From: Cerasibacillus quisquiliarum
Lineage (GTDB): Bacteria; Bacillota; Bacilli; Bacillales; Amphibacillaceae
Assembly (NCBI RefSeq): GCF_014202495.1
Contig: NZ_JACHHA010000008.1
Span: 37,922-101,921 of the forward strand
Direction of reading: 5' to 3'
DNA: 64,000 nt
Of this stretch, positions 1 through 8,713 are shown piece after piece; within the stretch, counting starts at the first letter, position 1, and every line of letters begins with the position of its first letter. The notes below the pieces were generated by a model that searched no databases, was not told where the DNA came from, and was given only the letters and a program-made list of their open reading frames with translations. The position numbers and the translations under genes are program-made.

Positions 1-146
1 TAACTGCCATTGGTGTCAATATGTTTTCCGATTCTTTTTTAAGACGGGCAGTAGAATTTAGTCAGTCACAACAGTTTAATAAAGATGAAGTTTTAAAGTT
101 TTTCAAACGATATAATGTGCAATATTCAGGAGATGATTCAGAGTGA
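1..146 (+). CDS. 3' end of an unidentified protein, cut by the window edge
   Basis: An open frame enters from the left edge and ends at a TGA at 144-146. About 47 C-terminal residues are visible, ending FFKRYNVQYSGDDSE, and they are mostly charged and polar. I do not recognise the family from this tail. The stop overlaps the GTG start of the next gene (GTGA at 143-146), so the two are translationally coupled and belong to one operon with the SMC-type ATPase. In SbcCD-like operons the gene before an SMC-type ATPase is often a nuclease. That is only a contextual guess, because no catalytic motif lies inside the visible part. Confidence 0.7.
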   Translation, partial: TAIGVNMFSDSFLRRAVEFSQSQQFNKDEVLKFFKRYNVQYSGDDSE

Positions 147-3100
147 TTCCACATCAATTACGCTTCCATGGGGTTAGAGATTATGAACCGACATCACTCG
201 ATTTATCGGGGATGAATGAACATATTTTAATTGCCGGTCCGAATGGGTCAGGTAAGTCAACGATTACGTTTTGTATGGGAGCTGTTTTAAAATCTAGTAA
301 GGTGGCCATTGAAGGATTACGTTCAAATAATTTATCAGATGGAAAAACATGGCGTGCAGCTATTCATTTTATGTTTAAAAATGAAGGCGAAACACGTATT
401 GATGCTCCACTTTATATTGAATTTTCGCTTGACTTAGAACAATTGCCAGGCCAACCGATTAAACAGGTTTATCGTATTTCAGAAGGCGATGAGATTGACC
501 AATTAGAAACAAAAGCAGTCTATCGTTCTGGTGGACAGCCTAACTTTACTGACTACAAACGTGAGCTGCTAGAAAAATATAAAATTTATCCTGATCATTA
601 TTATTTAATTTGGTATCAACAAGAAGTCAATCAGTTCGCGACTATGTCACCAGAAGAACGTTTTCGTGTGTTTAGTGAAATGCACAATATTACACATATT
701 CAACGGAATTGGGAAAAGAGTTTAGAACGTGTTAAAGAGAATGCAGCTTCAGTTCAAGATGCAGAAATATCCGTTAATAATGATGAATTAAGGATGCAAC
801 TTGCATTAAAAAACTATAAGCGCTTAAAACAAAATCGCGAATCAATTCATAAAAATGGGACAAAACTGTTTCAATCATTACATGCACTTATTGACTTGAA
901 TCGAAAAGAATATGATTTAACAGAACGGACAATCGAGGATTTATCTATTGACTTAGAGGAAAAAAAGGAGACCATTCATCAGTATCAAATAGATTATGAA
1001 CAGTTACAACATCAGAAGGATATAATAACAGCTGGAAAAGAAAAATTACAAATTGAATATGCTAAAAATGAGAAAGATTTAACAACTAATAAAGAGCAGG
1101 AACAATTGTTACAAGATAAGCTTGATAAGCTGGAAGAAGAAGTTCAGGATGTTCGCAAAAGCCAGAAAAAATTACGCTTTTCAGAAGCAGAAACGAAAGC
1201 ACGCTTTGAAAAAAATGAAAAAGAATTAACAAAGAAAAACAAATACATCGAAAACATCGAACATACGAAACAGCAATTACATGAAGAAATGACCTTACTT
1301 ATGAAAGAAGAAGCTCAATTAGAGAATGAAATCAAACAGTTTAAAAAAGAACAGAAAAAATATCAAGCATTGCTAAAGCAATATAATAGTAGTCATGATG
1401 TAAAAGAACGGATTCACCTATTAGAAGAGAAGATGTCGGAGCAACGAGAATTATTGGACGAGATTAAGAAGAATTTGCAAGCATCAGAAGCTCAGCTTAG
1501 AGCATTTGAAACAAATCAACCTGTTTCTAAAAGACAGGAAGATGTTTTAAAACAGATGAAGCGTTTAGGCATACAGGCGTATCCGTTGCAAAGCCTTGTA
1601 GAATTACATGATGACGCATCCATTGAGGCAGAAAAAAAGCTAGATGCGATTAAATATACAATATTTTATGATGGAAAGTACGTTCCTGCTGTTAATGATT
1701 TGTACCATGTGTCATTAAGAAAGATTGTCCCAGAATATTATTTGGACAGTATTCCGGAATTACAACTTCAAATGAAGCGTGGACTAGAAAAATATGAACA
1801 AGCTTTTGCTTCAAAAGTCCTTTGGTGGATTAAGCAATTAATGTCTAAAGAATATCCATATATCGATCATGGACAATTATTTGACTCGCAGGGTGTTCGT
1901 GGAACTCAAGAAAAAGAAACATATATTTTAAGTAAAAAAGCGTTGAAGATTCAAAAGAAAAATTATAGAACGCAAGTTTTGAATTTAAGAAAGGAACTTC
2001 AACAGCTTGAAGAAAAACAGAAACATACAAGGAAGGAATTACAACATTTACACAGCATCGTTAATCAGGTTGTTGAAGCTGAAGGGTTTCAATTGAAAAT
2101 CCCTACATTTAATCAAAAAATTCAACAGTTAAAAGTGGTTCGTGATCGACTTGAAGCCATCGATAAAGAAAACAAACATTTAGATTTACAGGCAAGAGAA
2201 GTTTGGAATGAAATTGCACGTTTAGAATTTGAAATAGGTCAGCTACAAAATGAGCTTGATGTGTATGAACAACTTGGACAACTAAAAGATAAAATAGAAT
2301 TGTTATCAAATCTGGAAAAAAAGCAAAAAGAAATTGAACAAACTACTCATTTTTTACAACGTAAAGTTGAAAAATTAGAGGATCAATCAAATGAAATCGA
2401 GAGACAAGAAATAAAAATGGGCCGCCAAATAGAAAGTTTGCATGCTGATATTGACTTTAAAAAGAATGAACAAAAGGCAATTGAGAGGCAGATAGAAGAT
2501 AAAAATGATGAGAAGGACATATATCAAGGTAATATTATTAAATATGAAGAAGAGTTAATCGATATGAAGAACCTTTATCCAAAGCTCTACGAAGAAGTAT
2601 CGAAACAGGAGCGACGAGTTGAGCGGTCAGAAATAAAATTACAAAATATATATACGAAAGCACGAAATGGTTTACAAATCGCACAGAATGAAGAAGGAAT
2701 CAACCCTGAAGCAGAAAATATTTATTTTAAGATGAAAGAAACGTATGAAAAAAATAAGAAAGAATTGGATCAATTAAAAGCATTACTAGAAAAAAACAAA
2801 GCACGTGCTGAAGAAATTGAGGAAAATTTAATGACGAGTATCCGAATGAAAGTTATTCAAATCCATCAATTATTCCAAGGTTATATGAATGAATTCCAAT
2901 TCGAATGTGAAATTGATTTTGATAAGTATGAAGAAAGGAATGGCAGAATCAATTTCCGTTTATTTATTAAAGTTCGTAAACAAGGTCACCGCGGTAAAAT
3001 GGAAGATGTCAGCTTAAAAGCGCGGGCTGGACGTGTCGGAAAAGGAGTCTCAGGTGGTGAAGAATCACTTAGTTCTTTACTATTTGCCTTAGCATTATTG

Positions 3101-3349
3101 CAAGAACTAGACACGAATCCGAGTTTTATAGTCCTTGATGAATTCGATAGTGCTTTAGACGAAGGACGAAAGGCGAAAGTGTTCGAGTTATATGCCGAAG
3201 AACTTGAACGAAAATTAATTATTATTTCACCAAAAGGGCATGATAACGAATACTTAAATCATTTCCGCAAAGCATATATTACAAGACATGACCCAAACGC
3301 ACTTAAAACATCGATAGTCGGGATTAGGAATCGAGTTGGCTTAAGCTAG
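143..3349 (+). CDS. SMC/Rad50-like coiled-coil ATPase
   Basis: The protein has 1068 residues and the SMC layout. An N-terminal ATPase half has Walker A GPNGSGKST at residues 32-40. Two long Glu/Lys/Gln-rich coiled coils follow, interrupted by a globular hinge-like region around residues 470-600. The C-terminal half has the ABC signature VSGGEESLSSLL and Walker B FIVLDEFDSALDEG. The segment LIWYQQEVNQFATMSPEERF after the head resembles the Q-loop/arm region of SMC5-like proteins more than SbcC, and no CxxC zinc hook is visible in the middle. The GTG start has AGGAG about 10 nt upstream and overlaps the preceding stop. Known relatives act in DNA repair, chromosome organisation or plasmid/phage defence; the specific role here is unknown. 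It is not the SbcC of this genome, which lies at 57.9-61.0 kb. Confidence 0.85.
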   Translation: MIPHQLRFHGVRDYEPTSLDLSGMNEHILIAGPNGSGKSTITFCMGAVLKSSKVAIEGLRSNNLSDGKTWRAAIHFMFKNEGETRIDAPLYIEFSLDLEQLPGQPIKQVYRISEGDEIDQLETKAVYRSGGQPNFTDYKRELLEKYKIYPDHYYLIWYQQEVNQFATMSPEERFRVFSEMHNITHIQRNWEKSLERVKENAASVQDAEISVNNDELRMQLALKNYKRLKQNRESIHKNGTKLFQSLHALIDLNRKEYDLTERTIEDLSIDLEEKKETIHQYQIDYEQLQHQKDIITAGKEKLQIEYAKNEKDLTTNKEQEQLLQDKLDKLEEEVQDVRKSQKKLRFSEAETKARFEKNEKELTKKNKYIENIEHTKQQLHEEMTLLMKEEAQLENEIKQFKKEQKKYQALLKQYNSSHDVKERIHLLEEKMSEQRELLDEIKKNLQASEAQLRAFETNQPVSKRQEDVLKQMKRLGIQAYPLQSLVELHDDASIEAEKKLDAIKYTIFYDGKYVPAVNDLYHVSLRKIVPEYYLDSIPELQLQMKRGLEKYEQAFASKVLWWIKQLMSKEYPYIDHGQLFDSQGVRGTQEKETYILSKKALKIQKKNYRTQVLNLRKELQQLEEKQKHTRKELQHLHSIVNQVVEAEGFQLKIPTFNQKIQQLKVVRDRLEAIDKENKHLDLQAREVWNEIARLEFEIGQLQNELDVYEQLGQLKDKIELLSNLEKKQKEIEQTTHFLQRKVEKLEDQSNEIERQEIKMGRQIESLHADIDFKKNEQKAIERQIEDKNDEKDIYQGNIIKYEEELIDMKNLYPKLYEEVSKQERRVERSEIKLQNIYTKARNGLQIAQNEEGINPEAENIYFKMKETYEKNKKELDQLKALLEKNKARAEEIEENLMTSIRMKVIQIHQLFQGYMNEFQFECEIDFDKYEERNGRINFRLFIKVRKQGHRGKMEDVSLKARAGRVGKGVSGGEESLSSLLFALALLQELDTNPSFIVLDEFDSALDEGRKAKVFELYAEELERKLIIISPKGHDNEYLNHFRKAYITRHDPNALKTSIVGIRNRVGLS

Positions 3350-3381
3350 AATTTATGGGCTGCTTTATTTAGTATATTTTT

Positions 3382-3424
3382 GCGAGGTGGTAAAGTTGTG
3401 TTTTTCCACCTCGCTCATTTTTTA
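3382..3424 (+). terminator. Intrinsic terminator after the SMC-like gene
   Basis: A 9-bp perfect stem, GCGAGGTGG (3382-3390) with CCACCTCGC (3406-3414), is followed by TCATTTTTT. It lies about 30 nt after the ATPase stop and ends that operon. The convergent XRE gene finishes just beyond it. Confidence 0.85.
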
Positions 3425-3481
3425 TTCTAATATTTGCAATGGAAAAGAGATATACTCTAATGGATTATCGTTGTGAATATC

Positions 3482-4669
3482 TTAACTTTTATGAATCTCC
3501 AATTCTTTCACGGTAAACACTTTTCTCTCGTTTTTTAAATATTTATCGAAAAAGGATTGCTCAATGCCTGTAAGTGTTGTAAGAAAATGTTTGTCCACCT
3601 TTAGAATATCCATCAATCCTGATACTGAATAAATACCTTCTTCAAAAAGGAGTTGTAGGATACTTCTTATTTTCATTGGGCGATAAATAGGGAGTTCATC
3701 ATCGAGTGGTTCAATTTTTTTATATCCTTTTCGGTTAATCGACATATAGAAATAGCGTAATTGTTGATATGTGATGATGCCTAAATTTTTAGCTCTTATA
3801 GCTATTGCTTGTAGAGAAACTTCCCATTTTTGTTTTAAATCGATGTAAGAATCAGGATTCGATAATTTTGTGATATTTCTACAATCTTCTTTAAAAGCTT
3901 CCTCAGGCAGAAGAAATTCAGAAGCGAAAATATTTGCTTCATCTTCATAAGCACGGTATGTTTTTCTGTCATGCATATTAAATTCAACTTTGTAATGTAA
4001 TAATAAGTGCCCTAATTCATGTGCTAAATCAAAATTTCTGCGAGCAGCTGATTTCTTTATTGTACCTAAAATAATATATGGTCGATTATCATCCGTCCAT
4101 AGACTGTAGGCATCAATCGTTTGTCCTATTTCCTTTTCTAAAATAAAGGCACCTGCTTTTTCTAATAAAAACAATAAATTTTTGTTAGAGCCATGTTGTA
4201 AGCCGATTCTTTCACGTGCTAATTGGGCGATATGTTTTATTTGCTGTTCGCGATCGATGTTTTGATGTTTATTCACGTATTGAATGATGTCACTTCGCAT
4301 TTGTAACAACAGATTCTTTGGGTAATTAATCTTGCTTTCTATTTTCTTTATAAATGAATCGAGAAATTTCATATGCATGAGTTCACATTGTGTCTTACTT
4401 ACTGAGTTAATCGTTTCAGACCGATAGGCAATATGTTGTATTCTAATATTCTCAGGATTTCCTTCCGTTAATAAATCATCACGATAAAAATATAATGATT
4501 TAACATGAAAAATTGACTTTAATTTATTAATAATTTCTAATTTAGGCGATATATAACCGTTTTCGTATTGCCAAACTGCTTGTTCTGTTATTCCGAGTTT
4601 GTTAGCAAGGTCAGCTCTACTCAGACCATTCATCATACGAATATGGGTCAAGTTTTTACCGATAAACAA
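3482..4669 (-). CDS. XRE-family repressor with ImmA/IrrE-like metallopeptidase domain
   Basis: The 395-residue protein begins with a Cro/C1-type helix-turn-helix (residues about 5-60, core LANKLGITEQAVWQYENG). A central ImmA/IrrE (COG2856) domain follows, with zinc-binding HELGHLLLHYK near residue 216 and a further acidic patch (EDEANIFASEFLLP) that usually completes the site. This fusion is typical of repressors or antitoxins that are inactivated by proteolysis. The start is TTG, with AAAGGGG about 8 nt upstream. The gene lies 23 bp downstream of the 263-residue partner on the same strand and is probably co-transcribed with it. I recall the arrangement as the spr1629-type repressor/antitoxin with a DUF5986-like partner, but I could not verify this by search. 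Confidence 0.85.
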   Translation of the reverse strand: MFIGKNLTHIRMMNGLSRADLANKLGITEQAVWQYENGYISPKLEIINKLKSIFHVKSLYFYRDDLLTEGNPENIRIQHIAYRSETINSVSKTQCELMHMKFLDSFIKKIESKINYPKNLLLQMRSDIIQYVNKHQNIDREQQIKHIAQLARERIGLQHGSNKNLLFLLEKAGAFILEKEIGQTIDAYSLWTDDNRPYIILGTIKKSAARRNFDLAHELGHLLLHYKVEFNMHDRKTYRAYEDEANIFASEFLLPEEAFKEDCRNITKLSNPDSYIDLKQKWEVSLQAIAIRAKNLGIITYQQLRYFYMSINRKGYKKIEPLDDELPIYRPMKIRSILQLLFEEGIYSVSGLMDILKVDKHFLTTLTGIEQSFFDKYLKNERKVFTVKELEIHKS

Positions 4670-4692
4670 AAGGAAGACCCCTTTCCAAATTA

Positions 4693-5484
4693 TTACTTTT
4701 TCTTTTCCTTAGCATCAAGTACAATCCCAAACGAAGTGTGATCAATGGTACCTTCAGGGATATGACTCTGTGTAAGAATTGATTTTAAATCATCTTCAAT
4801 TTCGATTCTATGGATTCGTTTAGAACCAATATAGTCTTGCAAATCACTAATCAAATATGCATTGTTATCTATTGGATTTGGCATCCAAACACGAACCTCT
4901 TCAATATAATGATTTTGATCAATTTGATATGTTACAATATAGAACCGATCAAATTGTGTATTTATTCCTTTATTATCCTCATTTTTGAATAAATTAATTT
5001 GAAAATCTTCAAGTAATTCAAGTTGTAAATATTTTTCATACCTTTTATCTGGAATATTGTCAAAGTCAATACGATTATTAATTTGCATGAGGTTGTACAT
5101 GTAGGAATTCGTCTGTTGCCTTGTACGTCCCCTAGCATCTTTTCCTTTATCGACTTGTTTTGGATCAAAGTATCGTGCATTTTTTACAATGAATAAGATT
5201 TTCTCATTTTCATGTGTGAATTTCAAGTATTGCCATGTAAGCCCCGCTTTTGCTAATTTACTTTCCACGCCGTGCTGTTCGCAAGCTAAGGCAACATAAT
5301 GGTCGATATGATTTCCCTTAACCCAGGCATATGCACCACTAACTTTTAATTCACGAAACATTCTACGCCTGACATCCAAGTAATCTCGATAACCTTCAAA
5401 AATTCCATCAACGATGCTCTCATTTAATGGTTCGGGTAATGAATAATTTAACACTCTCTCCGCCTCCCTTATAATAATATCCAT
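4693..5484 (-). CDS. Uncharacterised partner of the XRE/ImmA repressor (possibly DUF5986-like)
   Basis: The product is 263 residues, soluble, with no signal peptide or membrane segment. The N-terminal half contains a run of basic and aromatic residues (YRDYLDVRRRMFRELK). The middle contains a KGKDARGRTRQQT patch that looks like a nucleic-acid or phosphate contact. The C-terminal half is beta-rich, with an IEEVRVWMPNP segment. I see no known catalytic motif. It is the first gene of a two-gene minus-strand operon with the XRE/ImmA gene, the classic layout of a toxin or effector with its repressor. A TATAAT-like box (rc of 5514-5519) lies about 30 nt before the ATG. The ribosome site is weak, so the start is uncertain. 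Confidence 0.7.
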   Translation of the reverse strand: MDIIIREAERVLNYSLPEPLNESIVDGIFEGYRDYLDVRRRMFRELKVSGAYAWVKGNHIDHYVALACEQHGVESKLAKAGLTWQYLKFTHENEKILFIVKNARYFDPKQVDKGKDARGRTRQQTNSYMYNLMQINNRIDFDNIPDKRYEKYLQLELLEDFQINLFKNEDNKGINTQFDRFYIVTYQIDQNHYIEEVRVWMPNPIDNNAYLISDLQDYIGSKRIHRIEIEDDLKSILTQSHIPEGTIDHTSFGIVLDAKEKKK

Positions 5485-5781
5485 TATTATTAATAAAATA
5501 TGATTTAACCGTATTATAATTAAAGTTAAGTGATATTAAAAGTATTACAGTTTAATAGTTGCAATAAAAAAGATGTAGTGATGTAGTTGTATAAAGACGT
5601 GAGTTCTGAGAAATGCCGAATGCTTCTTTACTGTGCTTTATTAATAAAATTATTTATTATAAGAGTCTCATGTCAGTGTGAATTTTGCTAAAAGAAATAC
5701 GCTGTAACATAAGATGTTAATGCAGTTTATTACTTTTCACTTTTATGCAATAATAAAAGAAAAACAAAAGTGGGTGACAAA

Positions 5782-6228
5782 ATGGTGAACTATGAAATTG
5801 TTGAAAATCCAAGTGGAGATACGTATCGTCACTTGATACAGATGCTCTGTCAACATTCCGATCGATTCTACTTTATAACAAGGAAAGAATTAAAGTATAA
5901 TAAGAAGATTTTAAAGCAGTTCAACCCCTTTATAATAGAAAAGTATAAAACAAAAGAATGGGCTAATACAATCACATTAGGTCCAGCAGCAACGGTTTAT
6001 GTTATTGATGTAAATGAAGATACATGTAGGTTACTACAAAATTTAGCCCAGTCATTGTATGATTGGCAAGCACCAGAACTACCTGAGGATCTTACATTTA
6101 TAAAAAATGATTTTGAATGGTTTACATGTACAACACATGAGGAGTTTGCGATGTTTTCTATTCGATCTGAGTTTTATTTGAACTTAGTAAAACAACTACC
6201 AGGACTGAAGTTGACGATTTTGGAATAG
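5782..6228 (+). CDS. Hypothetical protein, about 148 aa
   Basis: This is a small soluble protein with no signal peptide, rich in aromatic residues (HSDRFYFITRKEL near the start; NDFEWFTCTTHEEFAMFSI near the end). I do not recognise it. I chose the ATG at 5782 because GGGTGAC lies 5-6 nt upstream; an upstream in-frame GTG at 5770 lacks a ribosome site. The size and the mixed alpha/beta pattern fit small Bacillus immunity-type or stress proteins, but nothing in the sequence proves that. A GC-rich repeat element begins about 13 bp after its stop. Confidence 0.6.
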   Translation: MVNYEIVENPSGDTYRHLIQMLCQHSDRFYFITRKELKYNKKILKQFNPFIIEKYKTKEWANTITLGPAATVYVIDVNEDTCRLLQNLAQSLYDWQAPELPEDLTFIKNDFEWFTCTTHEEFAMFSIRSEFYLNLVKQLPGLKLTILE

Positions 6229-6241
6229 GACGCATGCAAAT

Positions 6242-6316
6242 AAAATCGAGCAGTGACAGGCAGAATCGAGCGGTGACAAGCAGGAATCGAGCGCCGGTGA
6301 GTCAAAACCGAGCGCT
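6242..6316. repeat. Dispersed repeat element, copy 1 (about 3.5 units of 21 bp)
   Basis: Units of about 21 bp with the core AATCGAGCGGTGACA repeat here in a GC-rich block that stands out from the AT-rich surroundings. The same unit makes up the elements at 20.8 kb and 26.6 kb. The right-hand edge (GAGCGCCGGTGAGTCAAA then CCGAGCGC) matches the right-hand edge of the 26.8-kb copy, so the element has a defined end. See the finding on the family. Confidence 0.85.
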
Positions 6317-6444
6317 CTGATACAGAAGTTTAGCAATCCTAAATCAGACTCCCGAAACCTGAGGTGGGAACCATAGCATATAAAGCATGATGTGTAGGAT
6401 GTTTCTAAGATGATATCGTTATTACTAAAACATATAATGGTGAT

Positions 6445-7452
6445 ATGATGAAAGATAAAATTGTTTATTTTATAATCGCTTTAATTGCGTTTGGTGTTTT
6501 ATCCTCATGTACGGCAGAGTTAGTTACTGAATATCGGGATAGTTATAGTGTGTTACATGCGAATAAAACAAAGGGAATTATTGTTTCTAAACGGGCAGAG
6601 AAAGGGCTTTATTCTAGTCCTACATATTATGCTGACGTGATGATGTATGAAGGGAAAGTCGTTCCAGAGCCGATTACAAACGAAGTGCGGGTTACGAAAA
6701 AACAGATTCAGGGGATTGATCTAGGAGAAGAGATTGCGGGTTATACGGTTAATGGTAGACAATTTCATACATTAATTGATATGCTTCATGATGGCTTTTT
6801 CTATCTTCTCTTTATTGGTCTTGGGATTCTCGTCATGGTCGGTATGATAATATGGGGACTTTATCAGATTAAACCGATTCAAAAATTTATTCTGTTTCTT
6901 CTTGGTAAATTTGATAAGATGCTTAAAAAGCTATTTGCATTATCTCCTTTTAAAAAAGCAGAATTTAGTTTCACTAAGTTCATTCTTATCATTGTAGGGA
7001 TGGGATATCTTGTTCTTGCATCAAGTTTTGCAAATAATTTATATCATAAAATAAAGCCATATGGAAAAGTTTTGACAGATGCCGAAGTGACGTTTAAAAC
7101 ATGAGATATTTATCTTGATCATGATCATCTACCTGTAACGAAGTACTATTTTACTTTAGAGTTCTTAGATGAAAAGAACGAGGATATAGAAGTGACAAAG
7201 GAAGTCTCAAGAAGCACTTATAATAAATATGAGTCTAATGATACGTTACAAATATCTTATTTAAACAATAATCCTTATCAAGTATTTATCCAACGGTTAT
7301 CATTTTGGGAAATATTAAGCAGTTTGTTTACACTACGAATGCAGGTTATCCTATTCCCATTTATCATTCTTCTTGGTGTCGGCTTGTTAGAATTAATATT
7401 AAAAGATTCGAATGAAACTAAACAAAAACCTATCAAGAAAAGAGCGGAATAA
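6445..7452 (+). pseudogene. DUF3592-like membrane protein gene interrupted by an in-frame TGA
   Basis: Two open pieces, 6445-7104 and 7192-7452, lie in the same frame. The 87 bp between them also reads as sensible protein (DIYLDHDHLPVTKYYFTLEF) once the TGA at 7102-7104 is ignored. The restored product would be about 335 residues with two similar halves. Each half has an extracytoplasmic beta-rich domain (residues about 25-105 and 205-275) flanked by hydrophobic segments, as in DUF3592-type proteins. An N-terminal hydrophobic segment with SSC at residue 21 may be a signal. A single base change (for example CGA or GGA to TGA) explains the break. If it is not a sequencing error, the first 219 residues could still be made. 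The function is unknown. Confidence 0.65.
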
Positions 7453-7771
7453 CGATAAGATTTATAAATGCTCGTTATTCCTAGGATTTCCAGTATTATT
7501 TTTCACGAATGTTATTTTGATAAAATGTTCTATACAAAGAAAAAGGAGTGAACACAAGGAAGTATAAAGTTTAGAAAATACTTAAAACTCACTGCATGAA
7601 TCCACTTGTATGGTATAACTGCTAGACTAATCATATATTTTGAAGTCTTACCGTAGCACTCGTTCTTTCTTAGATTACTGAGCTGATTTTATTAATCCAA
7701 AATTAGAGCCTGTACATAAAAAAAGTTGTTTACGTTATCATAACATTTACGTTAAAAAAGTTGAAGCTACG
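7453..7771. other. Intergenic region with no identified gene
   Basis: These 319 bp of AT-rich DNA lie between the broken DUF3592-like gene and the end of the convergent GNAT gene. I see no open frame with a ribosome site, no clear stem-loop with a T-run, and no repeat shared with the other intergenic regions. An AAAGGAGTGAA stretch near 7542-7552 looks like a ribosome site, but it is not followed by a usable frame. Confidence 0.5.
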
Positions 7772-8680
7772 CTAAACACCATTTTTTTGAAATGTTATTA
7801 ATGTTGGAGCGGGTGCAAATGGTAGATGTTTCATCAATTCAAGTTGAAACGGATCTGTTGTATCAATCTCGGCATCGATAAATTCATACTGATTGTCTTT
7901 TGCGTATTTAATTTGGTTTAAACAGAGTGTTAATAAAGCGCTTCTATCAACTACATTTTTCGTTCCCCGCCAGCCAAACTCTAATGTTTTTGGCATATCA
8001 GAAGCATGGAGCAAGGCAAATCCAACAATATCATCATTTGCTAAGATGACATAACTTGCTTCTAAAATAGTATCGTCTTCGAAAATGAGTTTACCCCATT
8101 GATTTTCATCAATTGTTCCGACTGGATTAGCTGTATGTGTTTTCTTATAGGTATCTCGAACAAGATGGATTAATTTGCTACGTAAGTCATGATTCGCCTC
8201 TATATCTTTCAGACTATAAATGAAGCCCTGGGTCGGCTTAAGCTGATTCTTGTATGTTTGAATGTTTATTGGAGCTACGTTTAGCCTCGGCATATAGGTT
8301 CTTCTAATTTCCTTAAAACCAGCCTGTTCATAAAATGATTTAAGGAAATACGATGTTTCCCAAACAGTTGTCTGAATTGGATGAATGACGTTATCTTCAA
8401 TACAATGAAGCAATTTATGAGCGATTTCATTCCCATAAACTGGATTAATAGCAAGTGCGAAGTAAGTACAATAAGGATGAAAGTTATTTTTCCACGCTGT
8501 TAAGAGACCGATCATATTGTCTTCGTTATATGCTGTAAATGTACATATGTTGTTTTTTATTCTGTATATAAAATCATCAACTGTGTCCTTCTCGTTTCCG
8601 AAAATGGAAATGAGAAACGCTTCCGTACTTTCTACATTTAATGGTGGATTGTGTTTTATTTGTATGTTATTTTCCTGCAT
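7772..8680 (-). CDS. GNAT-family acetyltransferase, two-domain
   Basis: The product of about 302 residues reads as two GNAT-like halves. The N-terminal half (residues about 20-135) has the beta strands and the FLKSFYEQAGFKEIRRTYMPR ending typical of a GNAT beta4-beta5-alpha4 region. The C-terminal half (residues about 150-300) has SYVILANDDIVGFALLHAS and ends with an ALLTLCLNQIKYAKDNQ helix. Acetyl-CoA binding is inferred from this pattern and the acceptor is unknown. The ATG at 8680 has AAAGG 9 nt upstream, whereas an in-frame TTG three codons earlier would sit directly on that site. The gene follows the AadK-like gene by 33 bp on the same strand, so the two may be a co-transcribed pair of small-molecule modifying enzymes. 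Confidence 0.75.
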   Translation of the reverse strand: MQENNIQIKHNPPLNVESTEAFLISIFGNEKDTVDDFIYRIKNNICTFTAYNEDNMIGLLTAWKNNFHPYCTYFALAINPVYGNEIAHKLLHCIEDNVIHPIQTTVWETSYFLKSFYEQAGFKEIRRTYMPRLNVAPINIQTYKNQLKPTQGFIYSLKDIEANHDLRSKLIHLVRDTYKKTHTANPVGTIDENQWGKLIFEDDTILEASYVILANDDIVGFALLHASDMPKTLEFGWRGTKNVVDRSALLTLCLNQIKYAKDNQYEFIDAEIDTTDPFQLELMKHLPFAPAPTLITFQKNGV

Positions 8681-8713
8681 GGTAATCAACCTTTCGTTCG
8701 GCTATCTCTGAAT

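Noticed and set aside
7102..7104. TGA as selenocysteine codon
   Set aside because: There is no cysteine-like redox motif around it and no hairpin directly after it; a simple nonsense change explains it better.
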